A DNA stretch of 64,000 bases from Erodium maritimum (GCA_963921825.1 OY997588.1:121777329-121841328), one strand, 5' to 3'; numbered from the stretch's first letter, positions 22,726 through 33,696 are shown. Made by a program: numbers and translations. Notes: generated by a model not told the origin, from the sequence alone.

Positions 22726-23974
22726 TCTTGATGTAGGGTAAGAGATGACCCAACTCGCAGCGGAATGAAAAATAAAACCAAGAGACCATTGAAACCATGA
22801 ATCAACTACCAAGAATTTGAATCACAAGAAAAATCAGCATTTTCATACCAAAACAAGAAAATCGGCTAAAGAATTATTTGGTTTGAGTCTCTAAGACACC
22901 TACGTATCCACTTGGGAATCAAAGCCACATAGTTCTTCTCAAGATGACTCAAGAACACCAAAAATGGAGGAAGAACACTTAGTTGGCAGAAATTATGGGG
23001 GGGGGGGGGGGGAGATAGAGAGAGAGAAATTGTTTCCTATTTGTGTCTTGTGTTTGTTATGTTTGAAAAGGAAGACTTAAACATAACAAACCCCGTCAAC
23101 TTGTCAAACTAAAGCATGGGATAAGCATGATGACAAGTAAGGTATAAATAGGATATAGTATGGCTAGACAAGATGGGGTTAGATGGTGAATTACCAACAT
23201 CTTAATCCTTCACTTGCTTACTTAACTAATTAATCAAGACTTGATTAATTATTTCCATGGGCCTTTGTTAGCATTGGCCGCCCATGGGCCTCGCGAGAGA
23301 TGACCCATGACCATTTCCAACGAGGTCCCGTGACACGCCCATCGCCTCCCAAGCCTTCCATACCGGATATGTCCAACATTATCCGACGTGATCATTCCCA
23401 AGACTCCAAGTCTTGTCTCGATCCGTAAAGTCCCAATTACTTACAAGCACATGATCCGAAACCCAGTTTTGGTCATGTCCGTGACAACTCCCATTTTGGT
23501 CGTCCTCCATGAATGTGTTAATGAGTTTCATCCTCCAGTGTGACCCTTAGGTTTATGCATGTCGATAGATCAACGTAAAATCTCATTTTACTTGATTACA
23601 TAAGTGGCAACTAACGAGACTTTAGTATTTTCTGAAATTGCATAACGAATCGACCATGTCGATTATAAACTTTATGTTGTCCCTGTCATTATCCTTTTAT
23701 CTCCGTTATCCTGATTGAGATAAGGCATAAAGTCGTCATCCTTATTATTCACAATCACTGTTCCTTGATATGTGAGATGACTGAATATATGATACCCAAT
23801 ATCATGTGCATGGTCATGCTATTCTTTCAGTCATACTCGATCAAACGGAAGAGAATCGATATATTTCCCATACCGCAATATGAAGGATAAATCCCTTAGC
23901 CGTCTTTCGTGACACTCATGCAGTCCGTCCCCAAGACAATCCTGGCCGTTTTGGAGACGCTGTCACAAGCAACA
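22726..23974. mobile_element. Solo LTR, 1.25 kb, family unknown (perhaps Copia)
   Basis: The right end reads CACAAGCAACA and is followed by TTGGG (23975-23979). The same TTGGG occurs at 22721-22725, just before TCTTGATGTAGGGTAAGAG. If the first bases were once TG, this is a canonical TG...CA LTR with a 5-bp TSD. The reverse complement would start TGTTGCTTGTGAC. It contains a G run at about 22997-23012. No primer site or coding region is present, so the superfamily cannot be decided. Confidence 0.6.
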
Positions 23975-24098
23975 TTGGGCTCATGTCAAACTCAATTGTT
24001 TACTGCATAGTAATCACAAAGACTCTCCAATTTCTCTCGAATTTCTCTCCATTTTCCCTCTCAAAATCCCAAATTTCTCACATAAAATTCGATAAAAA

Positions 24099-25391
24099 GT
24101 GTCTGACGACGAGGCTCAAACGACGGAGGAGTTGGAAGCCAACATTCATGCGATGGAGCAGCGAATCCGATGAAGGAATGATAGAATGATAGAGAGGACA
24201 ATGCCAAAGATCAAAGCACTGAGGCAAAAGCTCGAACGCGGTGAACCTTCCCGAAGATAGATTGACAAAGGTTGTGTCGAAGCCCACAACCGAATGATGT
24301 AAGATTATTTCGTCTAGAACCCAACGTTTAGGTGTCGATTTTATATGTCCCGACCACTTTTTCAACGGGTGATTGAAAACTCAGGGGAGCATGATGATTA
24401 CTTCGTTCAGAACCCGGACGGTTCAGGATGCATGGGGTTATCAACGCACTAGAAATGCACCCCCGCGTTACGAATAATAGCATATGGGTGCTCGGCCGAT
24501 TCATTGGACGAATCCCTACATATTGGGGTAAGTACCATATTGGAATGTATAAAACTATTTTGTAAGGTTGTTGTTGAGGTTTTCATGGAAGAATACGAGC
24601 GTATACCAACAACGGAAGACTTGACTCGATTACTCGAATCTGGATACAACCGAGGGTTCCACGACATGATTGGGAGTTTTGATTGCATGCATTGAGGGTG
24701 AAGAATATCCCAACCGCATTGCAAGGAGCCTATGGACAAGGAAACCACAGGGATCCAACCGTTATACTAGAATCTGTAGCGTCCCGTGATTTGTGATTTG
24801 ACACTTGTTTTTTGGGATGTCTAGCTCGAACAATGACATCAACTTCCTCAATGCCAGCCACTTATTCAAGGACGCTTTTCATGGTCGTGACTTAGCCGTG
24901 GAGTACATGATCAACGGTCATCGGTACGACCGACCTTATTATTTGGTTGACGGTATTTACCCATCATAGAGCCAGATCGTGAAGTCGATTCGGCATCCCC
25001 ATACTCACAAGCACAAATTGTTAGCTAAAGTAAAAGAAGGTGCTCAGATATTGAACGGGCTTTTGGAGTCCTCCAAGCCCGATATCACATAATTTCTCGA
25101 CATCCTCGTGTTTAGAAGATGAAGACTTTGGTTGATATCATGCACACTTGTATAATTTTACACAACATGATTGTATATGATGAACACGACCGGTACGAAG
25201 TAAGAGATGACGACTTGTATTACGACCCACCTATAGATATTATAGATTGGTCACCACTTGAACGATGACATCAAGGAGGGCCCTTGTCCTACCAAAATGC
25301 TCGGTCGCTCGACTTAGTGCACAAATGATCTGACCCACCGAAAACTCCAAGAGGACCTTGTTGAGCATATATGAGATCGGACAATGAATGA
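24099..25391 (+). pseudogene. PIF/Harbinger DDE nuclease, broken
   Basis: Homologous to the 15304 copy along its length. The start codon is lost (GTG where that copy has ATG, followed by TCTGACGAC). Intact stretches include 24504-24695 (DESLHIGVSTILECIK.., DMIGSFDCMH with the first catalytic Asp). Further on, in broken frames, come NDINFLNASHLFKD, YDRPYYLVDGIYPS (stop right after) and the C-terminal VDIMHTCIILHNMIV. There are several stops and indels. No Myb-like gene accompanies it. Its 3' flank is interrupted by the hAT MITE and Harbinger elements and seems to resume at 30503-30552. Confidence 0.75.
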
Positions 25392-25682
25392 GATGATTTA
25401 TCTATGCACCAATTGTCTTGCCAATTAATTTTAGTTATGTATTATTCCGGGAGTAATAAAATTTCAAGTTTAATTTTATTTAAGTTAATTAATTTTTTTA
25501 TTAATTAATTTTTAATTTTATTAATTAATTTTATTTCAATTTTATTTTTTAAATCAGAATTTAATAAATTTAGAAAAAAATTAATTCAATATCTAATCAG
25601 TATCTACTCATTATTTCTCATGAGTCTCATACATGAATCTCATACGGTGGAACAAATTTTAATTTAAAGGACTCAAATTAAG

Positions 25683-26218
25683 TAGGGTTGTCCAAAATGA
25701 AACCGAACCCGACCCAACCGGCCCACCCCGGCCCCATTGGGTTGCCCTAATGGGTTAAGGGGCGGTAGTGGATTGCAATTAGAGGCCCTGGTGACAATTT
25801 GGTCGTGGTATGGATTGAGAAAACAATCCTCACCGGGGCCCGACCCCAACCGGTAGGGTATGATGTTTATATATGTGATGAAACTTCGATAGGGTAGGAC
25901 ATTTTTCATCGTTAAGAAGTGACCAAATTCAGTGTTTTTAAGCACTCTTTGATCACTTCTTAATGATTTATTGGCCAATGAAAAAAGATAAAAAAAAAAC
26001 AATTGGATGTTAGTCGAGTGAATGTTGTAAATTTGAAGCTCTTAATTGTAGGATTGAAATCTATTCCGGTTGGGCCAGTGCAAACCGGTGGCCCGCCCCA
26101 TAATCTGAACGGCCGAGTTCTAGATGGCCTAGAGCTGGGGATGGAGTCCAATTTGAGTAATCCGGTTTGGGTTAAAAACACGTCAATGGGGTCGGGCTCC
26201 GACCCATAGAAAACCCTA
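25683..26218. mobile_element. hAT-type MITE
   Basis: The ends TAGGGTTGTCCAAAATG and AGAAAACCCTA form short TIRs. The flanking 8-bp sequences AAATTAAG (25675-25682) and GTATTAAG (26219-26226) match at 6 of 8 positions, as expected for an old hAT insertion. The ends are rich in CCGAACCCGACCC and GGGTCGGGC. The right duplication was later used as target by the Harbinger element starting at 26226. No transposase is present; the 109-aa - strand ORF is composition-driven. Confidence 0.65.
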
Positions 26219-26637
26219 GTATTAAGAGCACGTACAACCGGTCGATGTGTTTCACAAACTGCGAACCGAACAACGTTTAAGCAGTTAGCGAGTCGCGGGT
26301 CGGCGCGTTGTGGAGTGCGCGGTACACGACCTGCGAACCGCTAAAACGCGGTTCGTTGTGCGACGCGTGACTCGCACCACGGTTCGTGCAAATCACGTCG
26401 CTAGACCAGCCAATCGCGTGGCGACACGTGGCCCTCACGAGAAAAAAAAAATTTGTCCGTTGGAAACAGTTGAAAAATAACGGTAAGTTTTTTAAAATTC
26501 AATTTAATTATAATTTTCAACCCTAAATACCTCCAACCTCATTCTCAAACCACTAACAATTCTACAGCTTCTCCCAATATTTCTCCAATTTCACTCTCTC
26601 ATACCCAACACTCTCTCTCTCAAAAGCGTAGAGAAAA

Positions 26638-28159
26638 ATGTACGACGACGAAACTCAGCGTTCGCATTCATCGGATGACGAACAACATAGGGCGGACGAT
26701 TTCCAATTGTCTCCCGAAGACCTAGGCAGCTTCCGCGACATGTTGACGCAACCTAGTGAGAACTCCGTTTTCTCCCCTATATGCAACCGGGTTTCAGCTC
26801 ACGTACTTTCAAACTCATTTTTTGTACTTTTTTTTTGTAATATATTTTTTTGTAATGTATGTTTTGTAATTTATCTGTGTAATATATATTTGCACACGAT
26901 ATAACATGTACATGTCAATTCAACACCAGTTTAGATCCATTTAACCACGGTCCAAGTCAATTTCACCCCAGACAAAACTACCCCTTTCCACCTCAATACA
27001 ACCCATTCTCTGGTCAAAGCTACCCGGTTCCACCGTAAAACTATTCAGGTCCACCTCAATACAACCAGGTACCCAACTACTATAGGTACCCCGATTTCCC
27101 ACCATGGCAACAACACGTGCCAGTCAATAGCGGCACCCGTATGTCATCCTAGTCATTCTTTACCGAACATTCCCAACCACGAACAACAAGGGTGGCACAT
27201 TCCCAAGCTACGAGAAGATGGTCCGTCGAGGTGGAGAAGCAACTTATAAATAGATGGCTCGAGATATCAAAAGGCCCGATTAGGGGCAACTCCCAACAAG
27301 GTACCACATTCTGGTGCACAATTGCGAAGAGGTACAACGAGGGAGGTCAGTATCTGTATTTCGGGTGGTATACGGTCAAGAACCATTAGAAAAGCTTCGC
27401 GGCACGGACCCTGAGGTTCCTCAGTTTACTGAAGGTCTTTAAGGCCGAGTACCATAACAGATGGAGCCACAATGACCACATGAGGGCGGCGAAGGAGATG
27501 TGGCGCAACATACCGGAAAAGGATAGGGTGAGGGGTGACCCAAAAAATTTCGGCCTCGATAATTGGGTTAAGATGCTTGAGAACGAGGAAAAGTTCACCG
27601 CCCAAGAAGGCACAATCGCTCATGTACGAAGACAATGATTGGATGAGGTTGGGACTTAGAGCTCAACCCCACCTACTAGTACCGGTGAAGATTACACACC
27701 TCTCGATGGTGACTCCCATTAAGAATAGCCAATTTCCGAACCGACGAAGGGAGGTTCTGAAGAAATACCTCTTCTCATACGACCACCGAGTGAGGTCCTT
27801 CTCAAAGACCTCAGCGTGTTGAAGAGCGACCGTTGGGAAAGAAGTTTTCGAAGAGGAAGGGGAAAACACTTGACGACCAAATACAAGCCATATCAGACAT
27901 GGAACGAGCAAGGGTCGAGGTGCAACAAATAGACTTAGAAAGGGGCCAACTATACCAGGACTTCTCCAGACAATGGGAGGGACTCTTCAAACAATACAAC
28001 GAGATGCAGGATAAGGAAATATTCGACTTCTTCGAGGACATATTAAACCAACACACATTAATGATGTCCCGATTGTGGGCTCGAATGGAAGATCTTGATG
28101 CTCAAATGAGAATGCTTCAACAACAACGATCGGGGTCCAACGATAAGGGTCTAACTTGA
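26638..28159 (+). pseudogene. Harbinger Myb/SANT-like protein, nearly complete, damaged
   Basis: This is the best preserved DNA-binding partner gene in the window. Exon 1 starts MYDDETQRSHSSDDEQHR and reads to about 26800; an AT-rich intron to about 26925 seems likely. A Pro/Tyr/Gln-rich linker follows (PPQYNPFSGQSYPVPP). The SANT-like core has RRWSVEVEKQLINRWLEISK and GNSQQGTTFWCTIAKRYNEGG. Then, after frame changes, come FKAEYHNRWSHNDHMRAAKEM and DNWVKMLENEEKF. The C-terminal 108 codons (27833-28159) are open and end in a coiled coil with LWARMEDLDAQMRMLQQQ. Stops in the linker and after the core show it is not functional as read. The role, binding the element ends and recruiting the nuclease, is established for the family. 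Confidence 0.7.
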
Positions 28160-28329
28160 ATTGTATGTCTCAACTTGTAGTTTTTTGGGGTTGTATGATT
28201 AAGGGGATGCATAAAAGTTGAAGTTCATTATTTTGGGGTCCAAATAAATTTATTTTATTTTTTGTTAATTTTTCAAATTTATTTTAATTTATATAATATT
28301 TATTGCTTTAATAAAGAATTTAATAAAAG

Positions 28330-28600
28330 CAGCAAATATCAATTCAACATCCAGTCAGCATCCACTCACAATACATTTTGATGATACGATTTGTACCACT
28401 GTGAAGCACAGTTTATTTCAGAGCTTAGAGCATGTACAATGGGTCAAAGTGGATGATCAAATCGTATGCTGATTGTGCAAAATTATGGTTTGCATGCCCT
28501 AAAATAAACTGTGCTCTACAGTGGTACAAACATGATAAGGCCCCTGATTGTGAGTGGATGTTGACTGTATATTGAAATGATGTTTTGCTGATTTAATTAA
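28330..28600. repeat. Imperfect palindrome from two Harbinger 3' ends meeting
   Basis: The left arm (TGTACCACTGTGAAGCACAGT) and right arm (ACTGTGCTCTACAGTGGTACA) are inverted copies of the same subterminal region. CATCCACTCACAAT likewise faces ATTGTGAGTGGATG. The symmetry arises because element 28428-30421 inserted, in reverse, into the 3' end of a related element. Confidence 0.75.
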
Positions 28601-28747
28601 ATGTTATATTAAACTAGTAAACGTTTTATAAAATTGAAATAAATTTGGTACAAATTTATTAATAACAACAAAACTTTAAATAAATTTTATTCATCCACGA
28701 AAAATAACATCAAGTACACAATTGTTACATATAAATAGATTTCTTCA

Positions 28748-30049
28748 CTAATCGTTGTGATTGAAATGCGCTCCAAATCGACCCCATATGTGCCGAATAA
28801 GGTCATTTTGTAGTTGCCGGTGGGTGAAATCCTTTGTGACACTAAGTCAAGCGTCCAAGCGTGCTTGGTATGCCAATGGACCTCCTCGGTGCCATCGTTT
28901 TGGTAGTGTCCATTGTGGAATTTGTGGAGGGGGGTCGAACAACAATTCATCATCTCCATATTCGTACCAGTCATGTTCATGCTCTATAATCATATTGTGT
29001 AGAATGATACAAGTGTGCATGATATCAACCACAACGAACTTGCTCCAAACACGAGCGGGACGGGAAATTATGTGCCACCGTGCTTGAATAACTCCAAATG
29101 CCCGTTCAATATCTCTCCGAGCACCTTCTTGGACCTTAGCAAACAATTTTTGTTTTTTAGTATAGGGATGCCGAATAGACTTCACGAACCGACTACATAA
29201 TGGGTAAATGTCGTCCACCAAATAATAAGGTCGGTCGTACCGTTGGCCTTTGATCTGGTACTCCACGCCATGCTCATGTCTCAAGAAAGCATCGTGGAAC
29301 AAATGGTTGTTGTTGATGGCATTGATGTCGTTGTTCGACCCAACCATCCCGAAAAAAACATGCCAAATCCATAAATCATGGGACGCTACAGCTTCAAGCA
29401 TAATGGTACTTACCCCGTAGTGATCTCCCCGGCCATTGGCTCCTTGAAATGATGTTGGGAAATTCTTCCACTCCCAATGCATGTAGTCAAGACTCCCAAT
29501 CATGTCGGGGAACCCTCGGTTTTTAACCCTTTCTGAGTAGTCGGGCCAAGTCCTCCGGTGTGGGACTCAGCCCCGAATACCCCAATGATGGCCTTACAAA
29601 ATCTCCGCAAACATTCGAGTATTGTACTTACCCCAATACGTAAGGTTTCGTCCAACGAATCGGCCACGCACCCATACGCAATCATTCGTACCGTGGCGGT
29701 ACATTTCTGATGCGTTGATAACCCAACCGTCCCACAACGTTCGACTTCTGAATGAAGAAACTGTCATGCTCCGCTACCTTGTCCATCATCCGTTCAAAAA
29801 CTGGTCGACACATACGGAACGGACTCCTAAACATAGTGGACACATACATGGGCTGATCGTCAAAATAATCCTTCATTAGTTGGTCGTGGGATTCCAGACG
29901 ACCTATGTGAATCTCTCATCGGGAAGGTTCTCCACGTTCGATCATCCCCCTCACAACGTTGATCCTTGACATTATTCTCTGTATGCATCTCTGAACCCTT
30001 CGCCTGAGTCGTTCTTCAACTAAAAGCGTTTCCGCTGGCAACTCCTCAT
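28748..30049 (-). pseudogene. PIF/Harbinger DDE nuclease, best preserved copy
   Basis: The catalytic core is open for 218 codons (29503-28847). It includes MIGSLDYMHWEWKNFP with the first catalytic Asp, GSNNDINAINNNHLFHDAF, RYDRPYYLVDDIYP with the second Asp, and VQEGARRDIERAFGV with the catalytic Glu, then IILHNMIIEHE. The N-terminal part lies in other frames (29876-29682: MKDYFDDQPMYVSTMFRSPF). A stop and frame changes separate it from the core. The C-terminus is cut after YQARLDA, and the usual last 30-odd codons follow past the stop to 28748. The first codon at 30049-30047 is inferred from the leader position. The gene is damaged, but all three acidic positions can be seen. Confidence 0.8.
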
Positions 30050-30136
30050 ATGATAGCGAGATTGAGGAGATAAATTTGGTACAAAAATTGTTGTGAAGTT
30101 GTAGAAGTGTTGGTGGTTTGAGAATGAGGTTGGAGG

Positions 30137-30144
30137 TATTTATA
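30137..30144 (-). promoter_or_regulatory. TATA box of the nested nuclease gene
   Basis: TATAAATA on the - strand, within TATAAATACCTCCAACC, about 90 bases upstream of the first codon. The same box and leader, with T lost (CTAAATACCTCCAACC), occur in the Myb element at about 26525, showing a shared promoter. Confidence 0.65.
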
Positions 30145-30552
30145 CGGTTAGAATTTAGGGGTTATATGAATTGAAAAATAATATTATCGTTGATTTCCGA
30201 CCGTTGCCAACAACCGAATTTTTTTCTTCCAAAATGCCACGTGTCACTCCATGATTGGCTGGCGCTGCGACTCGGGGCGCGAGTTGTGGGCCGCTGAACG
30301 AACCACATTTTTGCGGTTCGCGGGCCACAAAAATGACGCTCTACAGCGCGTCGTCCCGCAAACTACAAAAATACGGTTCGGTTAGCGGGTCGCAACACGG
30401 GTTGTAGCGTTGTGCGTGCTCTTACAAAGCACTATTTTGCATAGTTAGCATACGGTTTATTGATACAATTTACGGATACGGTTTGACCCACTGTACATCT
30501 TTTAAGAGCTCGTATTACAATTCAGTACAATCACTACATGAATCTCACCTTG

Positions 30553-31207
30553 GAGCATGAAAGCGGAACGAACCATACACCGTCTCGCGCGCCCACCGTA
30601 GTTTACGGTTCGTGGGTCGGTGCGCTGTGGGGCACCGATTTTGCGACCCGCGAGCCGAGAAAATACGGTTCGCGGGGCGACGTGCGACCCACGCATCGTA
30701 TTTTCGGTTTGCGGGTTGTTCGACTTGAGTTGTGCGCCAGCAATCCGTGTTGCGACACGTGGCCATCCTGATTTGCTTTTTTAAATACATAAAATCAGAT
30801 TTAACTAAATAGGATTATTCTAAAATTAAAGTATAAATAGATAATTTTACACTATAACAAATATTATGCAACATTTAAAATGGACTCAATATTTTTTTTC
30901 TTCTAAAGTGTAAAACTGGTGAGTGTCCGTTTCCGACGAAATCTTAATATTTTTCGGGTCGAATAAGACACCTGAGCAATGCAATTATTAATTATTTTCT
31001 TGTGTTAAGATTATTTATAATTATTTATTTTAATTTTATAAAACGTTTATTGTTTTAATAAACCATTTAATTAAATGAGCAAAATATCAATTCAGCATCC
31101 AGTCATAACACAGTTTATTTTAAGACATGTAAAGTGTAATTTCATATTGTCAATATACGATTTGATCATTCGACTTGATAATCCAATTTAACCCACGATA
31201 CATGTTC
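30553..31207. mobile_element. PIF/Harbinger non-autonomous element
   Basis: It starts GAGCATGAAAGCGG and ends GATACATGTTC followed by TTA (31208-31210). The left 200 bases carry TTTACGGTTCGTGGG, ATACGGTTCGCGGG and CGACACGTGGCC, as in the left ends of the elements at 26226 and 28428. The right part has CAGCATCCAGTCA..ACACAGTTTATTTT like their 3' ends. No coding region remains, so it is an internal deletion derivative of the same family. The left TSD (TTG) is imperfect. Confidence 0.65.
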
Positions 31208-31249
31208 TTAATAGTCATATATAAGCCCCTCATTATACGTGTTTTAAGG

Positions 31250-32192
31250 TGAGGGCGGCGGCTAGGGTTGCGATTCCGCCGCCGTCTCCCATTGATCAGT
31301 GATGGAGTGGTACTGTGCTATGATCTTGCAGGTGTGGGGCTTGAGTGGTGAAGGTGCACAGGTGGGGAGCATTGAGGTGGAGCAGGTGCAAAGGTGGTTG
31401 CTGCTGGGTTTGATCGGCAACGGGAGCAGTGGAGGATGGGGATTCTGGCACCTTCGGATAGACGTGTGTGACGGCTTGAGCACGGCGGGGGAAGCGACGA
31501 TGGTGGGGCCTCTTCCTCTTGTGGACGTCGACGATGTCAGGGTAAGTCGTTGGAGACTTTCTCTTGGTTCTCGATTGTTTAGGGTCAGATTTTTCTCGAT
31601 CGATAGCGGGTCTCGTACTCCAGAAGCGATCAGAGGACATATGTGCTGCCCCACACTCAATCGGTGGATTGGTGTGGTAGGCTGGCTCGCTGACGGTGGG
31701 TACAGTCTGGGGGTGGCGCTCACGTCGGCGATCACGACGTGGGAGCAGGAGGCACGTGAACCGTGGCCACCGCCGGTGATGGCGCCGTTGGTGGTGTGTG
31801 CGCTGTCTGAGGCCGGAGGACGGGTGGATACGAAGGCGGCGCTGCCGGGAATGGAAGCACGGGAGGCTAGGGTTCCGAGAGACTTATCTTGGGCCGAGAT
31901 GGGTGGATCGGGACCCAGTTGGGTCGGGTCTAGACAGGGCCGAGTCGCAGGCAACCTGGGTTGCGGATCGGCCAGGGGTAGGGTCCCGGGTCGGGTTTCA
32001 GGGCGAATTCGGGGACCGGGAAATGGAGGAACACCACAAACGGCGAGGGGCGGAATGCTCCCTCGCCTAGATCAATGAGTCCTTCGTGGTCCAGTGGGGG
32101 GTTTGCCGGTAATACCGCCTCACTGGACGTATGATGGCATCGATTCCACCAAATACCGGCGCGACATTCTTCAATCAGATCAGGAACCAGCA
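31250..32192 (+). other. GC-rich insert between near-identical direct repeats
   Basis: The segment is flanked by ATTATACGTGTTTTAAGG (31232-31249) and ATTATACGTTTTTAAAGG (32193-32210), which differ at two positions and look like a long TSD. The interior is GC-rich with GGTCGGG-type runs and is open on both strands (31299-32078, 259 aa; 31954-31262, 230 aa). Neither protein is recognisable and both are low in complexity. There is no A tail at either end. It is possibly another retroposed GC-rich element or a gene-fragment capture. Confidence 0.4.
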
Positions 32193-32210
32193 ATTATACG
32201 TTTTTAAAGG

Positions 32211-32771
32211 CCCTCATTATCATCCGAGGGGGGACGACGTCTGCTGATTTCTCGGGAGAATGCAAAGTCCATCTGAGCCATTTCAGTTCCTAGTTACAGG
32301 ACTGTCCGGGACGTCACTCTAAGGATTCAGTACTCTACTGGAACGCACCTCAGAGTCGATTTATGTCCAATCAGAATGTTCCCCTAAACGTGGCTGGCTC
32401 GCCTCGTCCCAGTTGAAAGAAGCATGCTGTATCGGTGTCACCAAACGCTACCGCAGATATTCCCTTCGTCTGCAACCAATCACTAGAACCGAATTTATTG
32501 CTTTTCGTTTCAATTCTGTTTATTAGTTGGTTTGTTTATGTAGGTGGAGTACAGTTGAGTACCGACTAACCTATTTTATTATGATCTAATACAATTGCAA
32601 TGATTATTCTAAAAAAAAATATGTGTTTTAAGGTTCAAGAAATAAAAAAAAACATCTAAAATATATGTTGAGCGTTAATATCTCGTACAACAACGTAGTC
32701 CTTGATTCAGTAAAAATGAAGTTGATAATTTTAAAGTTTATTGGTTATAAAATTCGAAAAATAATTATTCC
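32211..32771. other. Upstream intergenic region of the CCCH gene
   Basis: No ORF or repeat is supported. The last 150 bases turn AT-rich and lead into the TATA box at 32772. Any upstream elements for the CCCH gene must lie here, because a transposon-like segment begins at 32210 and runs left. Confidence 0.4.
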
Positions 32772-32779
32772 TATATAAA
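32772..32779 (+). promoter_or_regulatory. Putative TATA box of the CCCH-RRM gene
   Basis: TATATAAA in TTCCTATATAAAGAACAC. A start site 25-35 bases downstream would give a leader of about 890 bases before splicing. The CT-rich stretch at 33119-33160 is typical of plant 5' UTRs. Confidence 0.5.
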
Positions 32780-33349
32780 GAACACTTGAATTGTGGTGTT
32801 TGATTATTGAGCAGAGAAGTGATTGGGGAGGCATTGACCCTGCAAAAAAAGACGCAGTGAGACCAGGTATGACCGCGTGAAAGCCACGGTGAAATCTGAA
32901 GCGCAATCTCTCAAGTGCGTGGCGCCAATGATGGGAGCGTGGAAGCCAGTCTCGATTATAAGGGGTGGAAAATCCCCCATGTCCATTAATCTGAAAAAAG
33001 GATAGAGAAATAGAGAGTTAGAGTGATTGGGGCAAGAGAGAAAGTGTCAGAAGAGAGGATTGGGGCAAGAGAACGTGCACTATTTGAAGCAGCAGATCTG
33101 GATCCACTCAATTCAACCATCTTCTTCTTCTTCCTCTCTCTCCCCCTTGCTCTGTTTCTTTCCACTTTGTATACTTCCAATACACAGAGCAGGAGGAGGA
33201 GCGGCTGACCCTGCTGCTGTAGTGTGACTGTCTGTCACAATTCTGAGCTCCTGCAACAAACAAGGCGGTGCTTTGGCTTTTCTCCTCTCTTCTTTTTTTT
33301 CTTGAAAACAGAGTGCTTGGCCTCGCCACAGGACCCTTGTGATTCATGG

Positions 33350-33522
33350 GTAAGAACTAAAAACCTTACCTTTTCTTTTTCTCTCTGGGTTTTGGAGAAG
33401 ACAAAGGGGTGTTGAAGTTGAAGTTGAACCACTCTGTTCTGTTTCTTCTTGTTCTACTCTATCGATTGCCCGCACGAGAATGCTCTGGTGTCTTTTTAAC
33501 ATCACTTTGTTTGGTTTTCCAG
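33350..33522 (+). other. Probable 5' UTR intron of the CCCH-RRM gene
   Basis: The donor ATGG/GTAAGAAC at 33350 and the acceptor TTGGTTTTCCAG/GAATAG ending at 33522 bound a T-rich 173-base segment. Splicing would remove an upstream ATG context. This is inferred from splice consensus alone. Confidence 0.5.
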
Positions 33523-33696
33523 GAATAGTAGAGAGAAAGTGGAAGAGAAAGATGAAATTGAAGCCACTCTGATTGGTGGTTAGGTGGAGGATTTTGGTTG
33601 AGAAAGTGAGCTCTCACGCACACTCTGTTTCTTCTTTTCTTCTACTCTGCTTTTCTTTTAGTTCACCCTTACCAGCCAAGCAAGAGCAAGACCACC

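Larger units (their letters stand above)
28428..30421 (-). mobile_element. PIF/Harbinger element carrying only the nuclease gene
   Basis: A perfect TTA TSD (28425-28427 and 30422-30424) encloses TIRs GAGCATGTACAATGGG and GCGTTGTGCGTGCTC. The gene runs on the - strand. The promoter-proximal 180 bases match the left end of the surrounding Myb element: both carry CGGTTCG motifs and GCCAATC..G..GACACGTGGC. There is no Myb-like gene. It is nested within element 26226-30502. Confidence 0.85.
26226..30502 (+). mobile_element. PIF/Harbinger element with Myb-like gene, host of a nested element
   Basis: The left TIR GAGCACGTACAACC follows TAA (26223-26225). The right end CCCACTGTACATC is followed after two to three bases by TAA (30503-30505). 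It carries only a Myb/SANT-like gene (26638-28159). Its 3' region is interrupted at TTA (28425-28427) by the nuclease-bearing element 28428-30421 in opposite orientation and resumes at 30422. The left 180 bases are GC-rich with CGGTTCG/CGAACCG motifs. Confidence 0.8.

Noticed and set aside
31299-32078. 259-aa ORF on the + strand as a gene
   Set aside because: GC-rich, low-complexity, open on both strands, with no recognisable domain or splice-linked partner. It lies inside a probable insert.
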